From the NCBI GenBank assembly GCA_027858795.1, contig JAQICF010000242.1, positions 1-9,814 on the forward strand: a stretch of 9,814 nucleotides of DNA, read 5' to 3'. The translations under genes were made by a program, and so were the position numbers. Positions 1-5,625 of the stretch are shown piece after piece. This DNA is from Candidatus Delongbacteria bacterium (lineage in GTDB: Bacteria > Delongbacteria > UBA4055). The notes under the pieces were generated by a model that saw only the letters and a program-made list of their open reading frames with translations, made no database searches and was not told where the DNA came from. Numbering within the stretch: the stretch's first letter is position 1; each line of letters opens with the position of its first letter.

Positions 1-363
1 CCACCACCACCACCACCACCTTCAGTAGATGAAGATGAGATTTTTGATTTCTATGCTATACAAGAGAAACCAGAGATGATGCCGGGTGAATTAAAAAAAA
101 TACAAAGATATATATTCAAGAACTATCCACCTTTGGCAAAAAGGAGTGGTGTATCTGGTAGAGTTAATTTGAAATGGGTTGTAAGCAAGGATGGTATACC
201 AACCGATGTTATAATAGTAAAAGAAAAACCTAAAGATATGGGCTTTGGACAAGTTGCCCAAAAAGCTATTCAATCAGCGAGATTTAAACCTGGAATGCAA
301 AGGGATCAACCTGTTGCAGTCCGGATGAGGCAGTTGATACGTTTTACGACTAGCACCAAATAG
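1..363 (+). CDS. TonB-family energy transducer, C-terminal part (5' end outside window)
   Basis: The reading frame is open from base 1 to the TAG at 361-363. It begins inside a run of seven prolines encoded mainly by CCA, then an acidic DEIFDFYAIQEKP segment, then a TonB C-terminal fold of about 90 residues. Family hallmarks visible are YP.LAKRSGVSG.V near the start of the domain, the FKPGMQRDQPVAVRM block and a closing I.FTT strand. Proteins of this family sit in the inner membrane, span the periplasm and pass ExbBD-derived energy to outer-membrane receptors through this domain. The N-terminal membrane anchor must lie upstream. It is a close paralog of the gene at 1922-2593 (70 of 109 residues identical by my ungapped alignment). 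No exbB, exbD or receptor gene is in view, so the partner is unknown. Confidence 0.85.
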   Translation, partial: PPPPPPPSVDEDEIFDFYAIQEKPEMMPGELKKIQRYIFKNYPPLAKRSGVSGRVNLKWVVSKDGIPTDVIIVKEKPKDMGFGQVAQKAIQSARFKPGMQRDQPVAVRMRQLIRFTTSTK

Positions 364-371
364 ATAAATAC

Positions 372-403
372 AAGGTCTGAGATTCTCAGGCCTTTATTTT
401 TTT
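372..403 (+). terminator. Rho-independent terminator after first tonB-like gene
   Basis: A 10-bp stem (372-381 with 385-394, one G-U pair) with a 3-nt loop is followed by TATTTTTTT. It lies 8 nt after the stop codon of the TonB-family gene and separates it from purD. Confidence 0.85.
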
Positions 404-438
404 GACTCTTTATGTAAATATTTATCGGAGTATTTAAA

Positions 439-1719
439 ATGAAAATCTTAGTTGTTGGATCAGGTGGAAGAGAGCATTCTATATTAAGTAAACTGAATGA
501 AAGTGAAACAGTTGAAAAATTATATTGTCTTCCCGGAAATGCTGGAACTGAAGAAATAGCTGAGAACATAGGTATTGATAACTTACAGATAGATAAATTA
601 ATTGAGTTCGTAAAAGCTGAGAATATAGATCTTACTGTAATAGGTCCTGAGCAGCCATTAATAGATGGATATGCTGATCGATTTATAAAAGAAGGATTGA
701 ATATTTTCGGTCCTGAAAGTAGAGCGGCATTGATAGAAGGCAGTAAAGCATTTTCGAAGGATATAATGCATAAATATTATATTCCTACAGCAAAGTATAA
801 GAATTTTACAGATTATGAAGCAGCAAAAGATTATTTATCACAGCAAATTATTCCTATAGTAATAAAAGCTAGTGGACTTGCGGCTGGCAAAGGTGCTGTA
901 GTTTGCTTTAGTGAGGAAGAAGCTAATTCAACCTTAGCGAGTATGATGGTTGATAAAGAATTCGGAGAAGCGGGAAATGAAGTTGTCATAGAAGAATTCT
1001 TAACCGGTGAGGAAGCATCTATTTTTGCGGTGTCTGACGGAAATTATTACAAAGTACTTCCATCAGCTCAAGATCATAAAGCTATATTTGATGGTGACAG
1101 AGGTCCAAATACAGGTGGAATGGGTAGTTATTCACCTGCACCTATTATTAATGATGAAATATTAAAGGAAATTGAAAAAGAAATTATCTCTCCTTCTTTT
1201 GTAGCAATGAAAAAAGAAAATAGAACTTATAAAGGTGTTCTTTTTATTGGTTTAATGATAACAGCGGAAGGTCCAAAAGTTATTGAATATAATTGCCGAT
1301 TCGGTGATCCTGAAACACAGGTCATATTACCTAAATTTGATGGTGATCTAGCTGAATTGTTAATGAAAGCAGCTAGATCAGAATTTACAAAAAATGAAAT
1401 ATTACCAGTAAAAAATGATCATTACTTATGTTTAGTACTTGCATCAGGCGGGTACCCGGGTCCTTATTCAAAAGGGAATATTATTGCAGGATTAGATAAT
1501 ATTGAAGAAGGTTCTTCTGTTATCCATGCAGGAACAAAAAAGGATAATGGAAATATAGTTACATCAGGTGGAAGAGTGCTTGGTATCGTTTCTCAGGGAT
1601 CAACACTGAAAGAGTCTAAAGATAGATCATATAAAATGGCTGAACAAATAGATTTTAGAGATAAATACTATAGATATGATATCGGGGATAAAGGTATCAA
1701 GAGATATAGTAATTCCTAA
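439..1719 (+). CDS. purD: Phosphoribosylamine-glycine ligase (GAR synthetase)
   Basis: This cytoplasmic ATP-grasp enzyme joins glycine to 5-phosphoribosylamine, the second step of de novo purine synthesis. The 426-residue length is normal for the monofunctional enzyme. The N-terminal domain opens with MKILVVGSGGREH (1-13) and contains GPEQPLIDG (69-77). The ATP-grasp part shows KASGLAAGKG (143-152), PSAQDHK (208-214) and GPNTGGMGSYSPAP (222-235). EYNCRFGDPETQ (283-294) is the metal/nucleotide-binding strand. The C-terminal domain with VLASGGYPGPY follows and looks complete. GGAG at 427-430 lies 8 nt before the ATG. No other pur gene is adjacent; it stands alone between two tonB-like paralogs. 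It is preceded by a terminator, so it probably has its own promoter, but I could not place a well-spaced one in the 35 nt available. Confidence 0.97.
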   Translation: MKILVVGSGGREHSILSKLNESETVEKLYCLPGNAGTEEIAENIGIDNLQIDKLIEFVKAENIDLTVIGPEQPLIDGYADRFIKEGLNIFGPESRAALIEGSKAFSKDIMHKYYIPTAKYKNFTDYEAAKDYLSQQIIPIVIKASGLAAGKGAVVCFSEEEANSTLASMMVDKEFGEAGNEVVIEEFLTGEEASIFAVSDGNYYKVLPSAQDHKAIFDGDRGPNTGGMGSYSPAPIINDEILKEIEKEIISPSFVAMKKENRTYKGVLFIGLMITAEGPKVIEYNCRFGDPETQVILPKFDGDLAELLMKAARSEFTKNEILPVKNDHYLCLVLASGGYPGPYSKGNIIAGLDNIEEGSSVIHAGTKKDNGNIVTSGGRVLGIVSQGSTLKESKDRSYKMAEQIDFRDKYYRYDIGDKGIKRYSNS

Positions 1720-1846
1720 TACAGCCATGATTTGTTTTTACGTATCGTAGTAAATGTACTAATAATGAATAAATATTATTTATCGTTTGCATTTTCACTG
1801 AAAATATGCTATGTTGGTTATATAGACCTTATTGAATTTTATAGGT

Positions 1847-1875
1847 TTGACAACAATTTAAGCTTATAATATCTT
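1847..1875 (+). promoter_or_regulatory. Candidate sigma70-type promoter for second tonB-like gene
   Basis: TTGACA (1847-1852) is followed after 17 nt by TATCTT (1870-1875). A perfect TATAAT (1865-1870) overlaps but is only 12 nt from the TTGACA, so which -10 is used is open. The start codon is about 45 nt downstream. The site lies in the purD-tonB gap, where no purD terminator is evident, so read-through from purD is also possible. Confidence 0.5.
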
Positions 1876-1921
1876 ATCATTCAATATGGTGATTTTCTAA
1901 CGTCTTAATTCGGAGGCATCT

Positions 1922-2593
1922 ATGAGTTGGAATGTTGGACATATAGCAGAAAAAAATAGTAAATTGGTTCAGATATCTACTTTGATAGTATCTATTCTTT
2001 TAACATTAATGTTTGCGATATCCCATAAATTTGAAGCTGGTATAATAGATGAAGGTATAAAAATATCGGATATAGAAATAATTGATGTAGATATTACCGT
2101 ACAGCCTGATATTAAACAGAGCGTTGAACCAACAGCATCAAAGATCCCAATAGCAGCTGAAGATGATGAAGAAATTGAAGACGATGCAGAATTTGAAATT
2201 CCTGATACTGAATTTGACGCAAGCTCTTTACCACCACCACCACCATCTTTTGCAGGTGGAGATGATGAGATATTTGATTTCTTTGCTATACAGGAAAAGC
2301 CTGTGATGACAGATAAAGCAAGGAAGAACTTATCACAATATATTTTTAAGAATTATCCGTCTTTAGCTAAAAGGAGTGGAGTATCCGGTACCGTAATTCT
2401 TCAATTTATATGCTCTAAAGAAGGAATTCCAACTAAAATCAATATAGTAAAAGAGAAACCAAAAAGTATGGGTTTTGGAGAGGTTGCTATAAAAGCATTG
2501 GAACAAACAATGTTCTCACCAGGTATGCAAAGAGACAAGCCAGTTGCTGTGAGAATGAAACTACCAATAAAATTTACTACTAAGAGTAATTGA
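1922..2593 (+). CDS. TonB-family energy transducer (complete paralog)
   Basis: This 223-residue protein has the usual TonB layout. A short cytoplasmic N-terminus is followed by one membrane helix (about 15-34, LVQISTLIVSILLTLMFAIS). Next comes a periplasmic linker (about 38-125) that is acidic rather than Pro/Lys-rich (AEDDEEIEDDAEFE at 79-92), with only five consecutive prolines at 104-108. The TonB C-terminal domain (about 130-223) carries NYPSLAKRSGVSG.V and FSPGMQRDKPVAVRM. By family knowledge it should transmit proton-motive energy to outer-membrane receptors or serve a related envelope role. The linker is short for spanning the periplasm. Start choice is supported by GGAGG at 1912-1916, 5 nt before the ATG. 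It is closely similar to the truncated gene at the window start, with purD between them, so a local duplication is likely. No ExbB/ExbD or receptor is nearby. Confidence 0.88.
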   Translation: MSWNVGHIAEKNSKLVQISTLIVSILLTLMFAISHKFEAGIIDEGIKISDIEIIDVDITVQPDIKQSVEPTASKIPIAAEDDEEIEDDAEFEIPDTEFDASSLPPPPPSFAGGDDEIFDFFAIQEKPVMTDKARKNLSQYIFKNYPSLAKRSGVSGTVILQFICSKEGIPTKINIVKEKPKSMGFGEVAIKALEQTMFSPGMQRDKPVAVRMKLPIKFTTKSN

Positions 2594-2620
2594 TTTTACA
2601 CAGTTCTATGATATTAAAAG

Positions 2621-2660
2621 AAAAAGGGTAGCTGAGGGTAGCTGATAGCTACCCTTTTTT
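2621..2660 (+). terminator. Rho-independent terminator with duplicated 5' arm
   Basis: The 3' arm AGCTACCC (2647-2654) followed by TTTTTT can pair with either of two copies of GGGTAGCT (2626-2633 or 2636-2643). The near copy gives an 8-bp stem with a 3-nt loop. The far copy gives a 13-bp stem including A-T pairs (2621-2633 with 2647-2659). It lies 28 nt after the tonB-like stop codon. Confidence 0.85.
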
Positions 2661-2675
2661 ATTTGTAAAACATGA

Positions 2676-2704
2676 TTGCATAATTTTATTTACATCTTTA
2701 TATT
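2676..2704 (+). promoter_or_regulatory. Possible promoter for the exported-protein pair
   Basis: TTGCAT (2676-2681), 17 nt, then TATATT (2699-2704). The -10 matches the consensus in 5 of 6 bases and the -35 in only 3 of 6. It lies after the preceding terminator and about 70 nt before the ATG at 2776, which is where a promoter for this unit is needed. Weak on its own. Confidence 0.35.
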
Positions 2705-2775
2705 CAAGAGTGAATAAGTTAATCAAATAAGAAATAAACTTGATCGCATGAAATATCAAGAATTATGGAGGAAAG

Positions 2776-3681
2776 ATGAGAAGATTATTAACATTATTTA
2801 TGATCATATTATCGTTTAGTCTATTTTCACAGAGTGAACTTTCTGCAGAAGAAATGGCAATGTTTAAGAGTAATGTAGTTGTACCACAACCTTCTGAGAT
2901 CATAATGGCTTTGGATAGACTTTCAGAAGTTAATTGGAAGGAAATTGTAAAGTATGATTACACAGCCAATTATGCAGAGAATTATAAGATAGCTTTGAAT
3001 CTGGGAGCTAGAGTTGCTCAGGGTTTTATAGCAATTCAAGCAGAAGACAGAAGAAATACAGGTGAAATGTTCAGCGTCAGTAGAGATCTTGCAGAGAATT
3101 TTGGTGCAAACAGTGAAATGTTCATCGATAAGGATCAAATTGCAACTCTTCTTAATGAAGGTAAGTGGATGGAACTTAGAGGAATATTGGACGGCATACA
3201 TCTAGAGATAAAAGGTGAAATGAAGAAATACGATCCTGATTATGTTGCTTTAGCAAGTATTGGTGGATGGATAGAAGGATTGCACGTTGTTACAAAAGCT
3301 TTGTTATCAAATTACTCTGAGGATGCTTCAACTATTCTATATCAACCTGAATTAATCGAGCATCTAGCAGCAGAAATACTTAACGTAAAAGAAATTAATA
3401 GGAACAATCCTGAGGTTAAGTTAATAAATCAGGAAATGCCTAAGATACAGAAACTATGTGATGTGGGATTTGGAAATCCAATTCCGCTTGAAAATATTAA
3501 GCAACTTTCAGAGATCAGTACTAATTTAATAAATGTTATTGTCACTGAAACAAAGAAAGATGGTAAAAGTGACGATATAAAGGAAGATTCAAATATTGCA
3601 GGTATTCCTGTAGCAGTTATAGTAGCTTTATTTGTTGTTTTATTTATTATCATTAAGAAGAAAAAGAAAGGAGGAGAATAA
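2776..3681 (+). CDS. Exported protein with C-terminal membrane anchor, function unknown
   Basis: I do not recognise this 301-residue protein. It opens with a signal peptide (MRRLLTLFMIILSFSLFSQ, probable cleavage after about residue 19). The large middle part (about 20-255) is rich in charged, helix-favouring residues, with a segment LGARVAQGFIAIQAEDRR near residue 77 and SIGGWIEGLHVVTKALL near 162. A low-complexity Lys/Asp linker (about 258-273) leads to one hydrophobic helix (about 276-293) and a KKKKKGGE tail. The expected topology is a periplasmic helical domain held in the inner membrane by its C-terminus, with the basic tail inside. No LPXTG, PEP-CTERM or similar sorting motif precedes the helix. 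GGAGG (2767-2771) is 4 nt before the ATG. It overlaps the next gene by one base (TAATG), so the two are almost certainly co-transcribed and translationally coupled. Confidence 0.8.
   Translation: MRRLLTLFMIILSFSLFSQSELSAEEMAMFKSNVVVPQPSEIIMALDRLSEVNWKEIVKYDYTANYAENYKIALNLGARVAQGFIAIQAEDRRNTGEMFSVSRDLAENFGANSEMFIDKDQIATLLNEGKWMELRGILDGIHLEIKGEMKKYDPDYVALASIGGWIEGLHVVTKALLSNYSEDASTILYQPELIEHLAAEILNVKEINRNNPEVKLINQEMPKIQKLCDVGFGNPIPLENIKQLSEISTNLINVIVTETKKDGKSDDIKEDSNIAGIPVAVIVALFVVLFIIIKKKKKGGE
3669..3674 (+). promoter_or_regulatory. Shine-Dalgarno AGGAGG inside the upstream gene's last codons
   Basis: AGGAGG ends 6 nt before the ATG at 3681 and also encodes part of the KKGGE tail of the upstream protein. 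Together with the TAATG stop-start overlap this fixes the downstream start and points to translational coupling. Confidence 0.8.
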
Positions 3682-4172
3682 TGAAATATGAATTATTGAA
3701 ATTGAAGAATCCTTTTCTTATTCTTTTATCTATCATACTTATAGGATCGTCTTCATTTGTATTTTCTCAGGATGATGATAACTGGGAAGAAAGTGAGACA
3801 GATATTGAGTATCTGGCAGGGGAATCAAAAAAAGAAATGCAGGAGAAGTTTTATTATACTAACGGTGATGTAAAGTCCGGATATTTTAGTGAGAACAAGA
3901 ATGTTTATGCAACATTCACATTATATAAAGGTAATTCTTATGCATTTTCTATCGGTGCTGCTGATAATGCCGATAATCTCAAAGGTTCTTTATACGGAAA
4001 TAACTTTGTCGATAAGATATTTTCTGAAGTGATAGAAATAGACAATTATAAGGTTTTTTATTTCACACCTGAAAAAAGTGGTACTTATTACTTAAAGGTT
4101 GAATCGAACGAAGATAAAGACAGTGATTCTGAGTGGATGTATTACTACGGTTTCAAGCAAACCAAGAAGTAA
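3681..4172 (+). CDS. Small exported protein, function unknown
   Basis: A 163-residue protein I cannot assign. After a basic N-terminus a hydrophobic stretch (about 12-29, FLILLSIILIGSSSFVFS, followed by QDDD) looks like a signal peptide. The mature part starts very acidic (DDDNWEESETDIEYL), then appears beta-rich with many aromatics. The segment FYFTPEKSGTYYLKVES near residue 125 has the look of the closing strands of a small jelly-roll or PPC-like sandwich domain, but this is only a resemblance. No cysteine is seen in the mature part, so it is not a lipoprotein. It is the second gene of a pair with 2776-3681, overlapping it by one base and ending just before a terminator. It is therefore likely to act with that membrane-anchored protein in the periplasm; this is inferred from context only. 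Confidence 0.75.
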   Translation: MKYELLKLKNPFLILLSIILIGSSSFVFSQDDDNWEESETDIEYLAGESKKEMQEKFYYTNGDVKSGYFSENKNVYATFTLYKGNSYAFSIGAADNADNLKGSLYGNNFVDKIFSEVIEIDNYKVFYFTPEKSGTYYLKVESNEDKDSDSEWMYYYGFKQTKK

Positions 4173-4180
4173 TTTATTAT

Positions 4181-4211
4181 GGGCAGGTTAAATACCTGCC
4201 TTTTTAATTTT
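4181..4211 (+). terminator. Rho-independent terminator abutting the MFS start codon
   Basis: A 7-bp stem GGCAGGT (4182-4188) / ACCTGCC (4194-4200) with a 5-nt loop is followed by TTTTTAATTTT. It lies 9 nt after the stop of the exported-protein pair and runs directly into the ATG at 4212. Confidence 0.8.
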
Positions 4212-5513
4212 ATGATAAATAAGATCAGAAGATATATTAACAAAGAATCTTTGAGCTGGGCTTTGTATGACTGGGCAAATTCAGCCTTTGCAACTACTGT
4301 TATGGCAGTATTTTTTCCCTTATTCTTCAATGACTATTGGAGCAAAGGGATCGATACCGTTGATACAACTGCAAGATTAGGATTTGCAAATTCGGTTGTA
4401 GGAGTATTGATCTTATTGTCTGCTCCTATTTTGGGATTCATATCGGATAACAGTTCACTTAAGAAAAGATTTTTATTAATAATGACACTACTGGGAGCGT
4501 TATCAACAATTCTATTGTTTTTTGTGGGGCAGGGTGTTTGGATCATTGCCTTGGTATTGTATGTAGTTGCTACGATCGGGTTCAGTGGAGGTAATATATT
4601 TTACGATGCTTTATTGACTTCAGTAGCACCAAAGAAAAGATATAACTTTGTTTCAAGTCTGGGATTTTCACTTGGATATCTTGGCGGGGGAATCCTTCTT
4701 GCACTTAATATATTCATGTCACTAAATCCAGAAAAATTTGGAATACAAAATAGTTCAGATGCCGTAAGATATGCTTTTGTAAGCGTGGGAGTATGGTGGC
4801 TTTTATTTTCGATACCGTTGTTCAGCTTAGTGAAAGAGAAGAAAAATAAGCGAGACCGGGTCTTAGATTCATTTAAACAGAGTTTTAAAAGCGTTTTTGC
4901 GACATTCAAGGAGATCAAAGACTACAAACCTATTTTATACTTTTTGATCGCATACTGGCTTTATATTGATGGTGTGGATACTATTGTTAGAATGGCTATG
5001 GATTTCGGGATCTCTTTAAACTTGGAAAGGGACAGCTTGATCAAAGCTTTTCTGCTTACTCAATTTATTGGTTTCCCTGCAGCTTTGTTGTTCGGAGTTT
5101 TTGCAAAAGGAAAAAAGGGTGCACGGAATGGGGTATATTTAACTTTAGTAATATATCTGGCAGTTTCAATTTTCGGTGCGATGCTTGATTCTGAGACAGA
5201 ATTTTTTCTTTTAGCAGGTGTTATAGGTCTTGTTCAAGGTGGAATTCAAGCTTTAAGCAGATCTTATTTTGCAGAGATAATCCCTAAAGAAAGGTCTGGA
5301 GAATTCTTTGGATTTTATAACATGATAGGGAAATTTGCTGTAGTACTCGGTCCATTGTTGATCGGTGCTACAGGTTTAATGCTTAGAAAATTCGGTTTTG
5401 ACAGTGAAATGGCAACAAGAGGAGGAATCTTCTCAGTATCACTTTTCTTTATTGCAGGAGGAATTATGTTCCACCACGCTGTTAGAGTTGAAAAAAGAGA
5501 TTCTCAATATTAA
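4212..5513 (+). CDS. MFS transporter, UMF1/ATG22-like family
   Basis: A 433-residue inner-membrane protein with about 12 hydrophobic helices. The signature ALYDWANSAFATTVMAVFFP (17-36) in the first helix and GGIQALSRSYF with FFGFYNMIGKFAVVLGP in the C-terminal half are characteristic of the bacterial UMF1 transporters related to eukaryotic vacuolar ATG22. Substrates of most bacterial members are unknown; amino-acid efflux is suggested only by ATG22. The start is uncertain. An in-frame ATG at 4179 would add 11 residues, but its coding would run through the terminator hairpin (4181-4200). The ATG at 4212 gives a basic N-terminus typical of the family but has no Shine-Dalgarno site, being preceded by the terminator T-tract. 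A weak AAGAAG (4164-4169) lies upstream of 4179. No terminator is visible after the stop codon, so transcription may continue into metG. Confidence 0.88.
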   Translation: MINKIRRYINKESLSWALYDWANSAFATTVMAVFFPLFFNDYWSKGIDTVDTTARLGFANSVVGVLILLSAPILGFISDNSSLKKRFLLIMTLLGALSTILLFFVGQGVWIIALVLYVVATIGFSGGNIFYDALLTSVAPKKRYNFVSSLGFSLGYLGGGILLALNIFMSLNPEKFGIQNSSDAVRYAFVSVGVWWLLFSIPLFSLVKEKKNKRDRVLDSFKQSFKSVFATFKEIKDYKPILYFLIAYWLYIDGVDTIVRMAMDFGISLNLERDSLIKAFLLTQFIGFPAALLFGVFAKGKKGARNGVYLTLVIYLAVSIFGAMLDSETEFFLLAGVIGLVQGGIQALSRSYFAEIIPKERSGEFFGFYNMIGKFAVVLGPLLIGATGLMLRKFGFDSEMATRGGIFSVSLFFIAGGIMFHHAVRVEKRDSQY

Positions 5514-5521
5514 TACTCTAA

Positions 5522-5549
5522 GCTTGACAAATATTCATAGGTTAGTTAT
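5522..5549 (+). repeat. 28-bp direct repeat, copy 1
   Basis: These 28 bases recur exactly at 5560-5587, one period of 38 bp downstream. The unit starts GCTTGACAAATATTC and ends TTAGTTAT. The bases upstream of each copy (ACTCTAA versus ACTCAAT) also look related, so the original duplication was probably longer. Confidence 0.97.
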
Positions 5550-5552
5550 ATA
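5524..5552 (+). promoter_or_regulatory. Sigma70-type promoter P1 of metG
   Basis: TTGACA (5524-5529), exactly 17 nt, then TATATA (5547-5552). The -10 lies in the middle of a perfect 12-bp palindrome, AGTTATATAACT (5544-5555), which is not kept in the second copy. Confidence 0.75.
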
Positions 5553-5559
5553 ACTCAAT

Positions 5560-5587
5560 GCTTGACAAATATTCATAGGTTAGTTAT
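5560..5587 (+). repeat. 28-bp direct repeat, copy 2
   Basis: Exact copy of 5522-5549. The repeat ends within the -10 box, so the two copies have different last three bases in that box (ATA versus TAT). Confidence 0.97.
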
Positions 5588-5590
5588 TAT
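5562..5590 (+). promoter_or_regulatory. Sigma70-type promoter P2 of metG
   Basis: TTGACA (5562-5567), 17 nt, then TATTAT (5585-5590). A start site about 7 nt downstream would leave a leader of only about 28 nt before the metG ATG, too short for a T-box or SAM riboswitch. Confidence 0.8.
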
Positions 5591-5625
5591 AGAGCTACTT
5601 TAATACATAAATTACAGGTATGATA

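Noticed and set aside
306..569. Antisense open frame across the tonB-purD junction
   Set aside because: It runs through the terminator and the purD start, and lacks any coding signature. Other antisense frames (for example 2923-3201, 4601-4918, 6951-7229) are rejected for the same reason.
1769..1783. 15-bp AT-only palindrome ATAAATA-T-TATTTAT after purD as a terminator
   Set aside because: The loop would be one base, there is no G-C pair in the stem, and no T-tract follows.
5522..5587. Two 28-bp direct repeats as a mini CRISPR array
   Set aside because: The unit length fits, but the gap is only 10 bp, there are just two copies, no cas gene is near, and the repeat contains a promoter at the right place for metG.
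5514..5625. T-box or SAM riboswitch before metG
   Set aside because: The two promoters leave at most about 70 nt of leader, and no specifier stem, T-box sequence or antiterminator is visible.
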